DNA of 64,000 nt from Oxalobacter sp. (GTDB lineage: Bacteria > Pseudomonadota > Gammaproteobacteria > Burkholderiales > Burkholderiaceae_D): NCBI GenBank assembly GCA_016291665.1, contig JAEEYE010000006.1, positions 43,511-107,510 on the forward strand. The letters are read 5' to 3'. The notes beneath the pieces are model-generated. The model searched no databases, was not told the origin of the DNA, and saw nothing but the letters and a program-made list of their open reading frames with translations. Positions 1-11,791 of this stretch are shown here, in pieces. Each line of letters begins with the position of its first letter. The stretch's first letter is position 1. The translations under genes were made by a program, and so were the position numbers.

Positions 1-1
1 C

Positions 2-787
2 CGTATCCTGCGAACCAAGGGTTCCCAAAGCGGTGCGATTGTTGTCGGCACTGACAAGGAGAAGGCGCTGGCACTGGCAAAAGGATGTCCAAGCTTGTCA
101 GGGCAGGATTTAGCTAAAGTGGTCAGTGTTGATCAGCCGTATGACTGGCACGAAGCGTGCTGGACATTGGAAAGTGGCTATAAAGAGCCTGGAAAACCCC
201 AGTACAATGTTGTGGCTTTTGACTTCGGGGTTAAACGTAATATTTTAAGGATGTTGACAGAACGTGGTTGCAATGTGACGGTTGTGCCAGCACAGACACC
301 AGCTGAAAAGGTGCTTGAGCTCAATCCTGATGGTGTGTTCTTGTCAAACGGGCCGGGCGATCCACAACCTTGCGACTATGCGATTGCGGCTGCCCGTACT
401 TTGATTGAAAAAGGTATTCCAACTTTTGGCATTTGCTTGGGGCATCAGATCATGGCGCTTGCATCAGGTGCCAAAACAATGAAGATGAAGTTTGGCCATC
501 ACGGCGCAAACCATCCGGTACAAGATTTGGATTCCGGCCGAGTGCTGATTACGTCCCAGAACCATGGTTTTGCAGTTGATATCGAAACGTTGCCAGCGAA
601 CTGTCGCGCAACGCATAAGTCGCTGTTTGATGGTTCCTTACAAGGTTTTGCTAGGACAGATAAACCTGCCTTTTGTTTCCAAGGGCATCCTGAAGCGTCA
701 CCAGGACCTGAAGATGTCGGGTACCTTTTTGATCGTTTCATTGATTTGATGGCTAAGGCCAAGGCAGGCGAGAACAAGACTGCCTAA
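2..787 (+). CDS. carA: carbamoyl-phosphate synthase small subunit, 5'-truncated by window edge
   Basis: Frame is open from base 2. Class I glutamine amidotransferase motifs [18 protein letters not shown] and [13 protein letters not shown]. Followed by carB. Confidence 0.95.
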   Translation, partial: RILRTKGSQSGAIVVGTDKEKALALAKGCPSLSGQDLAKVVSVDQPYDWHEACWTLESGYKEPGKPQYNVVAFDFGVKRNILRMLTERGCNVTVVPAQTPAEKVLELNPDGVFLSNGPGDPQPCDYAIAAARTLIEKGIPTFGICLGHQIMALASGAKTMKMKFGHHGANHPVQDLDSGRVLITSQNHGFAVDIETLPANCRATHKSLFDGSLQGFARTDKPAFCFQGHPEASPGPEDVGYLFDRFIDLMAKAKAGENKTA

Positions 788-844
788 GGCGGGTGAATAA
801 AACGCCGCTTTTGTGAGGAAGCGGCAGGACAGGTGTGCAGAAAA

Positions 845-3800
845 ATGCCAAAACGTACAGATATTAAAAGTATTCTCATCATAGGAGCAGGTCCGATTGT
901 CATCGGACAGGCATGTGAGTTCGACTACTCCGGCGCACAGGCGTGTAAAGCGTTGCGTGAGGAAGGCTATCGGGTAATCCTGGTCAACAGTAATCCTGCA
1001 ACGATCATGACCGATCCCAATATGGCCGATGTCACCTTTATTGAACCAATCACCTGGCAGGTTGTTGAAAAAATCATTGAAAAAGAAAGGCCAGATGCGA
1101 TTCTGCCGACGATGGGTGGTCAGACTGCATTGAACTGCGCGTTGGACTTGTATCGTAACGGTGTCCTTGAAAGATATAACGTCAAACTGATTGGTGCTTC
1201 TCCTGAAGCGATTGATAAAGCGGAAGACCGCTTGAAGTTTAAAGAAGCGATGACCAAGATTGGCTTGTCTTCTGCGCGGTCTGGTATTGCGCATTCGTTG
1301 GACGAAGCTTGGGAAGTGCAGGGGCGTATTGGTTTCCCCGTGATTATTCGCCCGTCGTTTACACTGGGGGGGACCGGTGGTGGTATTGCCTATAACTCAG
1401 AAGAATTTGACACCATTTGCCGTCGTGGTCTTGAAGCGTCACCAACCAATGAACTGTTGATTGAAGAATCTTTGATTGGTTGGAAAGAATTCGAAATGGA
1501 AGTTGTCCGTGACCGTAAGGACAACTGCATTATTGTTTGTTCGATTGAAAATTTAGACCCGATGGGCGTCCATACGGGGGACTCGATTACGGTTGCACCA
1601 GCGCAGACCTTGACCGATAAAGAATATCAGTTGATGCGTAATGCTTCGATTGCGATTTTGCGTGAAATCGGGGTTGATACGGGTGGTTCCAACGTCCAGT
1701 TTGCGGTTAATCCTCGCGATGGGCGCATGATTGTCATCGAAATGAACCCACGTGTCTCGCGCTCTTCTGCGTTGGCGTCTAAAGCGACCGGCTTCCCGAT
1801 TGCAAAAGTTGCTGCCAAATTGGCAATCGGCTATACCTTGGACGAATTGAAAAACGAAATCACCGGTGGTGCAACGCCAGCATCTTTTGAACCGTCAATC
1901 GACTATGTCGTCACGAAAGTGCCGCGCTTTACTTTTGAAAAATTCCCACAGGCCGATCCACACCTGACGACCCAGATGAAGTCTGTGGGCGAAGTCATGG
2001 CGATTGGCCGTACATTCCAGGAATCCTTCCAGAAAGCATTGCGTGGGCTTGAAGTCGGTGTCGAGGGCATGAATGAAAAGACGAAAGACCATGAAGTCTT
2101 GCGCGTTGAATTGGGCGAACCTGGACCTGAACGTATCTGGTATGTGGGTGATGCCTTTGCTCAAGGCTTTACGTTAGAAGAAGTTTATAACCTTACCCAT
2201 ATTGATCCTTGGTTCTTGGCACAGATTAAGGAAATCGTTGACATTGAGCTGTGGCTTGATGAACAGAAGTTTGAAGATCTTGACCGTGATACACTCTTTA
2301 AGCTGAAACAGAAAGGCTTTTCTGACAAGCGTCTGGCATGGCTCCTTAAGACGACGGACAAGGCTGTTCGCGAAAAACGTCACGCATTGGGGTTGCGCCC
2401 GGTTTATAAACGCGTTGATACGTGTGCTGCCGAATTTGCGACCGATACGGCCTATATGTACTCCACTTATGATGAGGAATGTGAAGCCGAACCAACGGAC
2501 AGGAAAAAAATCATGGTCTTGGGCGGTGGGCCAAACCGTATCGGCCAAGGGATTGAATTTGATTATTGCTGTGTCCATGCAGCCATGGCAATGCGAGAAG
2601 ACGGGTACGAAACCATTATGGTGAACTGTAACCCTGAAACCGTATCGACCGACTATGACATTTCCGATAGGCTTTATTTTGAACCGTTGACGTTGGAAGA
2701 CGTCTTGGAAATCGTTGACCGCGAAAAACCGTATGGTGTTATTGTCCAGTATGGTGGCCAGACACCACTGAAGCTTGCATTGGATTTGGAAGCCAATGGC
2801 GTACCGATTATCGGGACATCGCCAGATATGATTGACGCGGCGGAAGACCGTGAACGCTTCCAGAAACTCTTGAAAGACTTGGATCTGCGCCAGCCGCCAA
2901 ACAGGACGGCAAGGACAGATGCCGAAGCGATTGCGCTGGCTGAAGAAATTGGTTACCCGATTGTGGTTCGTCCATCCTATGTCTTGGGTGGTCGTGCGAT
3001 GGAAATCGTTCACGACAAGGTCGGGCTTGAACGTTATATGCGTGAAGCTGTTAAGGTCTCCAACGATTCTCCTGTACTTTTAGACCGCTTCTTAAATGAT
3101 GCGATTGAATTGGATGTCGATTGTATTTCCGATGGTAAGCGTGTCGTGATAGGTGGCGTGATGGAACACATTGAACAGGCTGGCGTCCATTCTGGTGACT
3201 CGGCATGTTCTCTGCCACCGTATTCTTTGTCTGCTGAAACCGTTGAGGAATTGAAACGTCAGACCATTTTGATGGCTAAAGGTTTGAATGTTGTGGGGTT
3301 GATGAACGTGCAGTTTGCTATCCAACGTCAGGAAGTCGATGGTCAGGTCAAAGATGTGGTCTTCGTGCTTGAAGTCAACCCACGTGCTTCCAGGACAGTC
3401 CCATTTGTTTCTAAGTCTACGGGGCGTCCGCTGGCCAAGATTGCTGCTCGCTGTATGGTCGGGCAGTCGTTGGACGACCAGGGGATTTTCGGAGAAGCTG
3501 TTCCGACACACTTCTGTGTGAAGGAAGCTGTTTTCCCATTCGTCAAGTTTCCTGGTGTCGATACCATTTTAGGACCTGAAATGAAGTCGACTGGTGAAGT
3601 CATGGGTGTTGGCCGGACGTTTGGTGAAGCGTTTGTGAAGGCTCAGATGGCAGCCGGTACGACATTGCCGCGTTCTGGTAAGGTCTTCGTATCGGTGAAA
3701 GACAGTGACAAACCTCGTGCGGTTAAAGTAGCAAAAGATTTGATTGACTTAGGCTTTAAGGTTATGGCGACTAAAGGGACTGCACAGGTTATCCGTGATG

Positions 3801-4075
3801 CCGGCCTTGAGGTGGAACAAGTCAATAAGGTTGCAGAAGGCAGACCGCATATTGGGGATGTCATCAAGAACCATGAAGTTGTTTTAATCATCAACACGGT
3901 TGAAGAACGGCGTACAGCAATCCAGGATTCACGGATTATCCGAACTTCTGCGTTGGCTGCACGGATCAACACGATTACAACGATTGCAGGTGCTGAGGCA
4001 GCTGTCCAAGGGATTGCGAATATGGATAGCATTAATGTTTATGACTTGCAGACACTCCATAGCCATTTGCACTGA
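845..4075 (+). CDS. carB: carbamoyl-phosphate synthase large subunit (track ORF starts at 833; ATG at 845 preferred)
   Basis: [37 protein letters not shown]; duplicated ATP-grasp halves; about 1076 aa. Confidence 0.97.
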   Translation: MPKRTDIKSILIIGAGPIVIGQACEFDYSGAQACKALREEGYRVILVNSNPATIMTDPNMADVTFIEPITWQVVEKIIEKERPDAILPTMGGQTALNCALDLYRNGVLERYNVKLIGASPEAIDKAEDRLKFKEAMTKIGLSSARSGIAHSLDEAWEVQGRIGFPVIIRPSFTLGGTGGGIAYNSEEFDTICRRGLEASPTNELLIEESLIGWKEFEMEVVRDRKDNCIIVCSIENLDPMGVHTGDSITVAPAQTLTDKEYQLMRNASIAILREIGVDTGGSNVQFAVNPRDGRMIVIEMNPRVSRSSALASKATGFPIAKVAAKLAIGYTLDELKNEITGGATPASFEPSIDYVVTKVPRFTFEKFPQADPHLTTQMKSVGEVMAIGRTFQESFQKALRGLEVGVEGMNEKTKDHEVLRVELGEPGPERIWYVGDAFAQGFTLEEVYNLTHIDPWFLAQIKEIVDIELWLDEQKFEDLDRDTLFKLKQKGFSDKRLAWLLKTTDKAVREKRHALGLRPVYKRVDTCAAEFATDTAYMYSTYDEECEAEPTDRKKIMVLGGGPNRIGQGIEFDYCCVHAAMAMREDGYETIMVNCNPETVSTDYDISDRLYFEPLTLEDVLEIVDREKPYGVIVQYGGQTPLKLALDLEANGVPIIGTSPDMIDAAEDRERFQKLLKDLDLRQPPNRTARTDAEAIALAEEIGYPIVVRPSYVLGGRAMEIVHDKVGLERYMREAVKVSNDSPVLLDRFLNDAIELDVDCISDGKRVVIGGVMEHIEQAGVHSGDSACSLPPYSLSAETVEELKRQTILMAKGLNVVGLMNVQFAIQRQEVDGQVKDVVFVLEVNPRASRTVPFVSKSTGRPLAKIAARCMVGQSLDDQGIFGEAVPTHFCVKEAVFPFVKFPGVDTILGPEMKSTGEVMGVGRTFGEAFVKAQMAAGTTLPRSGKVFVSVKDSDKPRAVKVAKDLIDLGFKVMATKGTAQVIRDAGLEVEQVNKVAEGRPHIGDVIKNHEVVLIINTVEERRTAIQDSRIIRTSALAARINTITTIAGAEAAVQGIANMDSINVYDLQTLHSHLH

Positions 4076-4091
4076 TTAACTTGATAAGGTA

Positions 4092-4137
4092 GGCGGGGCT
4101 TGATGGTGCGAAAGCACCCTGGCCTCGCGGTTTTTTT
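4092..4137 (+). terminator. Imperfect GC-rich hairpin with GAAA loop followed by T7, between carB and greA
   Basis: gcggggcttgatggtgc-gaaa-gcaccctggcctcgc then ttttttt. Confidence 0.6.
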
Positions 4138-4154
4138 AAGAGAAAGAAAATAAG

Positions 4155-4631
4155 ATGAGTTCTATCCCAGTGACCGTCCGCGGTGCGCAGATGATGCGGG
4201 ACGAGTTGCATAAATTGAAGACGAAAGACCGTTATGAGGTTGTTGCGGCCATTGCTGAAGCCCGTTCGCATGGCGATTTGTCTGAAAACGCAGAATATGA
4301 TGCAGCCAAGGAAAGACAGGCGTTTATTGAAGGGCGTATTGCAGAACTGGAAAGCAAGCTGAGCTCAGCCCAGGTGATTGACCCAACAAAATTAAATACC
4401 AATGGACGTATCGTCTTTGCGGCTACCGTTGAACTCGAAGATTATGAAACGGGTGATGTCGTCCGTTACCAGATTGTGGGTAATGATGAGGCAGATCTCA
4501 AGGAAAATAAGATTTCTGTGACGTCACCCTTGGCTAGGGCGCTGATTGGTCATGAAGCAGGTGACGTCATCGAAGTCCAAGCACCCAAAGGCGTCCGTGA
4601 ATACGAAATCTTGGATGTTTTGTTTATTTAA
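4155..4631 (+). CDS. greA: transcription elongation factor GreA
   Basis: MSSIPVTVRGAQMMRDELHKLKT..., HGDLSENAEYDAAKERQAFIEGRI, 158 aa. Confidence 0.96.
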   Translation: MSSIPVTVRGAQMMRDELHKLKTKDRYEVVAAIAEARSHGDLSENAEYDAAKERQAFIEGRIAELESKLSSAQVIDPTKLNTNGRIVFAATVELEDYETGDVVRYQIVGNDEADLKENKISVTSPLARALIGHEAGDVIEVQAPKGVREYEILDVLFI

Positions 4632-4636
4632 TCGAG

Positions 4637-5101
4637 TTAGTGGGCAAGCGCTTTTTTCTTGGCGCTTGCTTGGCGTGGTTTGCGACGTTTGACCAGCCCA
4701 CCTGCGGTTACACGTTCATTGCCTTTGATTGTGACCTTCTTGACGCGGTTGCGGATAGCGCCTGAGCCAGGCTTGAATGTCACCACCGTTTTCATCCCAC
4801 CTTTCGCATAGGAAGGGGTGTTGTCGGTATCCTTTTTCGGGCGGTAGATGACAAGGAGTTTGCCGATATGCTGGATAGGCGCTGCGTTAAGCTTGGCACA
4901 GATTTCCTGTAGGATGGATATGCGGTTCATCCGGTCGTCACCGAATACGCGAATCTTAATCAGCCCATGGGCATTGAGGCTCGAGTCAATTTCTTTCATG
5001 ACGGCATCGGTAAGCCCAGCATCGCCAATCATGACGACAGGGTGCAGGCTGTGGGCCTGTGCTTTCAAGGTGCTCCGTTGGGATGGGGTGAGCTTTAGCA
5101 T
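4637..5101 (-). CDS. yhbY: CRM-domain RNA-binding protein YhbY (start set at MLKLTPSQR)
   Basis: LTPSQRSTLKAQAHSLHPVVMIGDAGLTDAVMKEIDSSLNAHGLIKIRVFGDDR is typical of the YhbY/CRM family. Confidence 0.9.
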   Translation of the reverse strand: MLKLTPSQRSTLKAQAHSLHPVVMIGDAGLTDAVMKEIDSSLNAHGLIKIRVFGDDRMNRISILQEICAKLNAAPIQHIGKLLVIYRPKKDTDNTPSYAKGGMKTVVTFKPGSGAIRNRVKKVTIKGNERVTAGGLVKRRKPRQASAKKKALAH

Positions 5102-5338
5102 GGTACTCCTTTGCAGAAAACTGTATTCTACCAAATTATGGCGTCAAGCCCCTTGCTTGAGCTATGTGGATATAAACCTGATCATATTGTAATAATCACC
5201 ATTGTTGTGGATAATGCCTCCTTCGGGTGGGCCCCTTCCTTTGGGATGGGATAGGAGACCATTTCTTGCTACAGGTAAGAGTGTCTTTTCCCGACGGACC
5301 AGAATCTCCCAGGTTAATGGGGGGCAAAGCTTATTCGT

Positions 5339-5992
5339 ATGGCAAAGAATAAATTCAACAAAAGCTGGATGAGAAACCATCTGGACGACCCATATGTCCG
5401 TCTTGCTCAGAAAGAGGGATATCGGGCACGGGCCGCCTATAAATTAAAAGAAATCGACGAGGATGCCCACTTGATTAAGCCAGGTCAGGTTATCGTTGAC
5501 TTAGGCTGTGCGCCAGGCAGTTGGTCCCAGTATGTGGCACGCAAATTAAAGAAAGGCACCGGCGATGATCTAAATGGCACCGTTGTCGGGTTGGATCTCC
5601 TGCCAATGGAACCAGTCCCAGGTGTTCATTTCTTCCAAGGTGACTTCCGCGAAGAAGAAACGTTGCAAAAACTCGAAAATCTCCTGGAAGGCCGTGGCGT
5701 TGATCTGGTCTTGTCTGACATGGCACCAAACTTGACTGGTGTAGCGGTGACCGATGCGGCCCGCGTCGAATACCTGATGGAACTGGCCCTTGATTTTGCC
5801 CAGAACCATTTAAAACCTGGTGGTTCGCTTTTGGTGAAATGCTTTAATGGCAGCACGTACAACAGCATCCTCGCGGCGTTTCGCGATACCTTCCAGAGTG
5901 TCACTGTTAAAAAGCCCAAGGCAAGTCGTGACTATTCCGCTGAAGTTTTCTTGTTGGGACAGCGCTTAAAGGTACCTTCAGGTAAAGTCTAG
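5339..5992 (+). CDS. rlmE: 23S rRNA (uridine2552-2'-O)-methyltransferase
   Basis: [48 protein letters not shown]; upstream of ftsH. Confidence 0.95.
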   Translation: MAKNKFNKSWMRNHLDDPYVRLAQKEGYRARAAYKLKEIDEDAHLIKPGQVIVDLGCAPGSWSQYVARKLKKGTGDDLNGTVVGLDLLPMEPVPGVHFFQGDFREEETLQKLENLLEGRGVDLVLSDMAPNLTGVAVTDAARVEYLMELALDFAQNHLKPGGSLLVKCFNGSTYNSILAAFRDTFQSVTVKKPKASRDYSAEVFLLGQRLKVPSGKV

Positions 5993-6162
5993 CGTCAGGG
6001 CGTTGCCGGTAAATGGTTGAGAAAGCGCTTAAATCGTTGCATTTTTGTGCAATTTTGGACGGGGTTGCGCATGGCCTTATTCGAGAATTTTCAGCAGTTT
6101 TCAGGTAAAATGCAAGTTTATGTCTTAAATTGACGCACCTGCGTTCATGTCAAGGAGTATTT

Positions 6163-8022
6163 GTGAACAATATGTTTGTGAGGGTGGGCATTTGGACCGC
6201 CATCATTATCGTCTTATTGACGACGTTCAAGCACTTTACTGACCGGAGTAATTCCGACAGTATTGAGCCAATCAACTATTCACAGTTCCTTGATGGCGTG
6301 AAGAATAAACGCATCAAGGAAGTGGTCATTGAAGACAGAACCATTACGGCTACTACATCCGAAGGCAAGCATGTCCGTACTGGGGTGACTTACCTTGACC
6401 GTGGTCTGGTTGGGGACTTGGTCGACAATGGCGTCCAGTTCGACGTCAAACCACCTGAAGAACCTTCTTTCTGGTCTCAGATTCTGATTTCCTGGTTCCC
6501 AATGATCCTGTTGGTTGGCGTCTGGATTTTCTTCATGCGCCAGATGCAAGGTGGTGGTAAGGGCGGTGCCTTCTCTTTTGGCAAGTCCAAAGCCCGTATG
6601 ATTGACCAGAAGAACAATACCGTGACGTTCAGTGACGTTGCTGGGTGTGACGAAGCCAAGGAAGAAGTTGCGGAAGTTGTTGATTTCCTTCGTGATCCAG
6701 GCAAATTCCAAAAGCTGGGCGGTCGTATCCCTCGTGGTATGCTCTTGGTTGGCCCTCCGGGAACTGGTAAGACACTCTTAGCCCGTGCGATTGCGGGTGA
6801 AGCGCAGGTGCCTTTCTTCTCCATTTCAGGCTCTGACTTCGTTGAAATGTTTGTGGGTGTCGGTGCATCGCGTGTCCGCGATATGTTTGAAAACGCGAAG
6901 AAACACAACCCTTGCATCGTGTTTATCGACGAAATCGACGCAGTCGGCCGTCATCGTGGTGCCGGTATGGGGGGCGGCAACGACGAACGTGAACAGACGT
7001 TGAACCAGCTGCTTGTTGAAATGGATGGTTTTGAACCGAACTCCAGTACGATTGTTGTGGCGGCAACCAACCGTGTTGACGTTTTGGATAAAGCACTGCT
7101 CCGTCCAGGCCGATTTGACCGCCAGGTTGTGGTGCCGTTGCCCGATGTGAAGGGACGTGAACAGATCCTGAATGTTCATATGCGCAAAGTGCCGGTTGCA
7201 CCAGATGTCGACGCCAATGTGTTGGCACGCGGTACCCCGGGCTTTTCAGGGGCTGACTTGGCCAACTTGGTGAATGAGTCTGCACTTTTTGCAGCGAGGA
7301 AGAATAAACGCCTGGTTGAGATGCAGGACTTTGAAGACGCCAAAGATAAGCTCCTGATGGGGCCGGAACGTAAGTCCTTTGTGATGCGTGAAGAAGAACG
7401 CCGTAATACGGCATTCCACGAATCGGGGCATACTGTGGTAGCCAAGTTGCTGCCAACGGCTGATCCTGTCCACAAGGTCACCATCATGCCGCGTGGCCAG
7501 GCATTGGGCTTAACTTGGCAGTTGCCAGAGCATGATCAGGTCAATATGTATAAGACCAAGATGCTCGAAGATATCTCGATTCTCTTGGCTGGCCGTATTG
7601 CAGAAGAAATTTTTATGCACCAGATGTCAACCGGTGCATCGAACGACTTTGAACGTGCCACAAAACTCGCGCGTGCCATGGTCACACGCTTTGGGATGTC
7701 CGAAGAACTGGGTGTTATGGTTTACGATGATACTGAACAGGATATGTTTTTTGGTGGCCGTATGTCTTCTAAGACAGTTTCTGAAGCAACGCAGCAGAAA
7801 GTGGATGCAGAAATCCGCCGTATCCTAGATGAACGTTATGCTGTTTCCAGACAGCTCTTGGAAGCAAACCGTGACAAGGTTGAAAGGATGGCAGAACTGT
7901 TGCTTGAACATGAAACCTTGGATGCGCATCAGATTGATGATGTCATGAATGGTGTTGCACCGGCTCCGGTTCCACCGGCTGCACCGACAGACGGTCAGGC
8001 TGCACCAGCACCAGCGGTATGA
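6163..8022 (+). CDS. ftsH: ATP-dependent zinc metalloprotease FtsH (GTG start VNNMFVRV preferred; track ORF starts 6130)
   Basis: Walker [12 protein letters not shown]+ SRH, HESGH zinc-protease motif. Confidence 0.97.
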   Translation: MNNMFVRVGIWTAIIIVLLTTFKHFTDRSNSDSIEPINYSQFLDGVKNKRIKEVVIEDRTITATTSEGKHVRTGVTYLDRGLVGDLVDNGVQFDVKPPEEPSFWSQILISWFPMILLVGVWIFFMRQMQGGGKGGAFSFGKSKARMIDQKNNTVTFSDVAGCDEAKEEVAEVVDFLRDPGKFQKLGGRIPRGMLLVGPPGTGKTLLARAIAGEAQVPFFSISGSDFVEMFVGVGASRVRDMFENAKKHNPCIVFIDEIDAVGRHRGAGMGGGNDEREQTLNQLLVEMDGFEPNSSTIVVAATNRVDVLDKALLRPGRFDRQVVVPLPDVKGREQILNVHMRKVPVAPDVDANVLARGTPGFSGADLANLVNESALFAARKNKRLVEMQDFEDAKDKLLMGPERKSFVMREEERRNTAFHESGHTVVAKLLPTADPVHKVTIMPRGQALGLTWQLPEHDQVNMYKTKMLEDISILLAGRIAEEIFMHQMSTGASNDFERATKLARAMVTRFGMSEELGVMVYDDTEQDMFFGGRMSSKTVSEATQQKVDAEIRRILDERYAVSRQLLEANRDKVERMAELLLEHETLDAHQIDDVMNGVAPAPVPPAAPTDGQAAPAPAV

Positions 8023-8039
8023 TCGATCAGTGAAAGGAT

Positions 8040-8073
8040 GAAAGGGTAGGTCTTTAATTGGACCTGCCCTTTT
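8040..8073 (+). terminator. Hairpin aaagggtaggtc...ggacctgcccttttt after ftsH
   Basis: Inverted repeat with a T-run between ftsH and folP. Confidence 0.6.
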
Positions 8074-8088
8074 TCGTGGGAGTTCCAG

Positions 8089-8928
8089 ATGTCTTTTTTC
8101 CAGTGTGGACGCTACCGTTTTAATCTCGGGGAAGTGGTAAAGTGTCCTTTAGTGATGGGCATTTTGAATATCACTCCGGATTCGTTTTCTGATGGCGGGC
8201 GGTATTTGGAGTTGGGCGAAGCTATCCGTCATGCAGAGCAGATGATTGCCGAAGGGGTGGATATCATCGATATTGGGGGTGAATCGACTCGACCAGGCTC
8301 GTTGCCTGTGTCCGTTCAGGAAGAGATTGACCGTGTTGTGCCTGTTGTTGAAGCGCTGAAAGATTGCGGCAAGCCCTTATCCATTGATACCAATAAGCCC
8401 CAAGTGATGCGTGCTGTTTTGGATGCCGGTGCAGATATGATTAATGATATCTGTGGTTTTGCAGTCCAAGGTGCAATGGAAACTGTAGCGGATTCAACAT
8501 GTGGTTTGTGTATTATGCATATGCAGGGTAAACCACAGACTATGCAGGACAATCCCACCTATAAAGATGTTTTCAGTGAAGTCACGGCTTTTTTAAAGTA
8601 TCAGGCAGACCAATTGATGGCAATGGGGGTTACGTCCGAGCGGATTACCATTGATCCGGGTTTTGGTTTTGGTAAATCGGATATTGATAACATCACGCTC
8701 TTAAGGGGCATGAATAAAATGGCGCATACATTGGGTTTTCCTGTCTTAGCCGGTTTGTCCAGAAAAGGGATTATTGGCCGCATTACTGGAAAGCCTGTTG
8801 GAAAGCGTTTGGCAGGCAATTTAGCGATGGCGCTGACAGCGACCCAATATGGGGCGAAGATTTTGCGCGTCCATGACGTGGAAGAAACTGTCGATGCACT
8901 GAAAGTTTGGTGTGCAGTGCATGAATGA
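8089..8928 (+). CDS. folP: dihydropteroate synthase
   Basis: [28 protein letters not shown]; upstream of glmM. Confidence 0.95.
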   Translation: MSFFQCGRYRFNLGEVVKCPLVMGILNITPDSFSDGGRYLELGEAIRHAEQMIAEGVDIIDIGGESTRPGSLPVSVQEEIDRVVPVVEALKDCGKPLSIDTNKPQVMRAVLDAGADMINDICGFAVQGAMETVADSTCGLCIMHMQGKPQTMQDNPTYKDVFSEVTAFLKYQADQLMAMGVTSERITIDPGFGFGKSDIDNITLLRGMNKMAHTLGFPVLAGLSRKGIIGRITGKPVGKRLAGNLAMALTATQYGAKILRVHDVEETVDALKVWCAVHE

Positions 8929-8941
8929 AAAAGAGGGAAGC

Positions 8942-10288
8942 ATGAAAAGACGTTATTTTGGTACTGACGGTGTTCGTGGCCGTGTGGGTCAGATGCCGAT
9001 TACGCCAGATTTTGTAATGCGCCTGGGGTATGCTGCAGGCAAAGTCTTAACGCGTACAAACAAGGCAGGCACTACCCCAGTTGTTTTGATTGGCAAGGAC
9101 ACGCGTATTTCTGGTTATATGCTTGAAGCGGCTTTGCAAGCTGGCCTTTCCTCGGCAGGCGTTGATGTGATGCTTTCAGGTCCTGTACCTACCCCCGCTG
9201 TTGCTTACTTGACGCGTGCGTTGCGCCTGTCAGCAGGTGTTGTGATTTCAGCTTCGCACAATCCCTACCATGACAATGGCATCAAGTTCTTTTCCGCATC
9301 TGGTAACAAACTGCCGGATGATTTGGAACTAGAAATGGAATCCTTGATTGATAAACCGATGGAATGTGCACCGTCTGAAAGCTTGGGGAAAGCTGGGCGC
9401 TTGGATGACGCGAGGGGACGTTATATCGAATTCTGTAAGAGTACCTTCCCGACTGACTATGACCTGCGAGGCTTAAAAATTGTTGTCGACTGCGCCAATG
9501 GTGCAGGTTACAGCGTGGCGCCCTGTGTGTTCCATGAATTGGGCGCTGAAGTCGTGACTATCGGGACGGAGCCTGATGGTATGAACATCAACCTGAATTG
9601 TGGCGCAACGGACCTGCGTGCGTTGTCCAAGGCAGTTGTTGAAAACCAAGCTGACTTGGGGATTGCTTTAGATGGTGATGCTGACAGGCTTATGATGGTT
9701 GATGCAACCGGTAAGGTTTATAACGGGGATCAGCTGCTCTACCTGATTGCGAAAGATCGGATGTCTTTCAGTGATGTGAAGGGCGTTGCAGGGACTTTGA
9801 TGACCAATATGGCTGTTGAAGTGGCTTTTAAGGAACGCGAGATTGGCTTCGGCCGTGCGAAAGTAGGTGACCGGTATGTGCTTGAGATGCTCAAAGAAAA
9901 AGGTTGGCTCTTGGGAGGGGAAGGATCAGGTCATATCATTTGCTTGGATAAGCACACCACCGGTGATGGTATTATCTCTGCATTGCAGGTATTAAGTGCC
10001 CTGCGCCGTCATAAGACGACATTGCCTGAATTTATCAGTGAGCTGATACTCTTTCCACAGACACTGGTCAATGTTCGTGTAACGTCAGGCTTTAATTGGC
10101 AGGAAAACGATGAGATCCGTGCTGAAAAAGAGCGCGTTGAACAGGAGCTCGGTGACAGAGGACGCGTTTTGATTCGTGCATCGGGAACAGAGCCGTTGAT
10201 CCGTTTCATGGTCGAAGCACAGGATGGCAAGATGGCAGAGTCCTTTGCAAACCGTATTGCGGCAAAATGTCCACAGGCTGAGGCCTAA
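8942..10288 (+). CDS. glmM: phosphoglucosamine mutase (track ORF starts 8912; ATG at 8942 preferred)
   Basis: [44 protein letters not shown]. Confidence 0.96.
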   Translation: MKRRYFGTDGVRGRVGQMPITPDFVMRLGYAAGKVLTRTNKAGTTPVVLIGKDTRISGYMLEAALQAGLSSAGVDVMLSGPVPTPAVAYLTRALRLSAGVVISASHNPYHDNGIKFFSASGNKLPDDLELEMESLIDKPMECAPSESLGKAGRLDDARGRYIEFCKSTFPTDYDLRGLKIVVDCANGAGYSVAPCVFHELGAEVVTIGTEPDGMNINLNCGATDLRALSKAVVENQADLGIALDGDADRLMMVDATGKVYNGDQLLYLIAKDRMSFSDVKGVAGTLMTNMAVEVAFKEREIGFGRAKVGDRYVLEMLKEKGWLLGGEGSGHIICLDKHTTGDGIISALQVLSALRRHKTTLPEFISELILFPQTLVNVRVTSGFNWQENDEIRAEKERVEQELGDRGRVLIRASGTEPLIRFMVEAQDGKMAESFANRIAAKCPQAEA

Positions 10289-10350
10289 AAGAGGATGTAG
10301 GTTGTAATTTGATTGACAAGGTACGGCTTGTTATATAGAATCTAAACCTT

Positions 10351-10427
10351 CGGGGCGTAGCGCAGCCTGGTAGCGCAACTGCTTTGGGAGCAGTGGGTCG
10401 GATGTTCGAATCATCTCGCCCCGACCA
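10351..10427 (+). tRNA. tRNA-Pro, anticodon TGG, CCA encoded
   Basis: cggggcg...cgccccgacca cloverleaf; anticodon loop ctttgggag; TTCGAATC T-loop. Confidence 0.93.
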
Positions 10428-10432
10428 GTTTC

Positions 10433-10461
10433 AAAAGGTTGTCATTCTGACAACCTTTTTT
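10433..10461 (+). terminator. Terminator after tRNA-Pro
   Basis: aaaaggttgtc-attct-gacaaccttttt. Confidence 0.75.
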
Positions 10462-10504
10462 CATATCCAATGTCAAAATATCCTATACTGGTTTTTGCCT
10501 GTTT

Positions 10505-11131
10505 TCAGTCTGGTAGCGTGATGTTGGCATTCTTGACGGCCTTGTGCAATGCCGGCATCTGCTTCATCAGCCCGTCAATCATCCGTGCATGTTCGGCTTC
10601 CTTGATCCTGTCATGGTAATGCGAGGGGTTGAGGTAGGTGGCTGAGAAGTAAGGCGATTGGCAGACCACCGTGCCGTATACCACGGTAAATAATGCATAG
10701 ACAGGGATATGGTGTACCTTGCCGTGCCACTCGCCCAAATCCTTGTCCAATGTATCGCCATCGTTAGGGATGGATAGGACGAACATCAGGGGAGGGTAGT
10801 CACCATCGCTGTCTTTCACCAGTGGGAAGTTGTAAAGCTTGGATGAATAGGGAACGAATGCGTTTTTTTCAGAGGTCTTGTCGTTTACCATAAAGTACAA
10901 CTTGCCGTCGCTGTGCCTTCTGATGAGGGAAACTGTCGTAGGTTCTTTGGTTGGGTTCGTTGTTGCGAGTAATTCGGCATGGGTGACTTTGACTTGCCCA
11001 GTCTGGTCTTGGTGTATGGCAAGAGGACGGGCATCCTCGGTGAAAAGCGAATCTGCGGCCAGTGCGGTGGGGATGATGGCTGTGCCCAGGAGCGCTGCTA
11101 CTAAAAGCGATGTTAATTTTGTTTTGCTCAT
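10505..11131 (-). CDS. secreted protein of unknown function
   Basis: Signal peptide MSKTKLTSLLVAALLGTAIIPTALAA; no recognised domain. Confidence 0.7.
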   Translation of the reverse strand: MSKTKLTSLLVAALLGTAIIPTALAADSLFTEDARPLAIHQDQTGQVKVTHAELLATTNPTKEPTTVSLIRRHSDGKLYFMVNDKTSEKNAFVPYSSKLYNFPLVKDSDGDYPPLMFVLSIPNDGDTLDKDLGEWHGKVHHIPVYALFTVVYGTVVCQSPYFSATYLNPSHYHDRIKEAEHARMIDGLMKQMPALHKAVKNANITLPD

Positions 11132-11151
11132 GGTTGTCTCCCTTTCTTTAT

Positions 11152-11781
11152 TTATGGCCGTTCAGGTAGCTGGATGGTTGCAGCTTTCTGTTTGATGTCT
11201 TCAGTAATCGTCCACATATAGACAGTTTTAGGTCCTACTTTTTCTATTTTTTCAGCCGGCCATTCAGGTCCCATATCGGATTCATTCGAGACGACGCGTG
11301 TGCCGACCTTTAACTGTTTCCATAAGTAGGGGCGTAATTCGAGGTTAATCTGTTGTGGAAGATATAGGGCGACAACGGTTGCATCTGAAAAATCGACTTT
11401 GTAAAAATCGCCTACTTCAAATTTGACGAGGTGTTCAACTTTGGCTGTTTTTGCATTCGCATTAGCTTCTTCAATGCGTTTAGGGTTTAAGTCGATGCCG
11501 ACGCCACGTGCTCCGTAAATCTGGGCGGCAGCAATCACAATACGACCGTCGCCACATCCTAAGTCATAGACGACATCGTTTTTGTTGACTTCAGCGGTCT
11601 TTAACATGCCCTTGACGGTTTCTGGCCATGTAGTGATGAAGCCGGCATCTAGTTTGGGACCGGTGACTTCATCAATGCCGTACATATTCCGACCAAAGAA
11701 GATGACCATCAGATGAACCAGGACGGCAATCCCGGCAATAATCAGGATGGTTTTCCATTTTCTTTTTTTCGTGGCTTCCAT
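11152..11781 (-). CDS. membrane-anchored class I SAM-dependent methyltransferase (start MEATKKRKW preferred)
   Basis: N-terminal TM helix; VYDLGCGDGRIVIAAAQIYGARGVGIDLNP. Confidence 0.85.
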   Translation of the reverse strand: MEATKKRKWKTILIIAGIAVLVHLMVIFFGRNMYGIDEVTGPKLDAGFITTWPETVKGMLKTAEVNKNDVVYDLGCGDGRIVIAAAQIYGARGVGIDLNPKRIEEANANAKTAKVEHLVKFEVGDFYKVDFSDATVVALYLPQQINLELRPYLWKQLKVGTRVVSNESDMGPEWPAEKIEKVGPKTVYMWTITEDIKQKAATIQLPERP

Positions 11782-11791
11782 GATGTGGCTT

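Noticed and set aside
2174-3013. 279-aa minus-strand ORF inside carB (and other long antisense ORFs such as 698-1294 and 6923-7456)
   Set aside because: Fully overlaps clearly conserved coding sequence on the opposite strand. The translations are low-plausibility and look like shadow ORFs.
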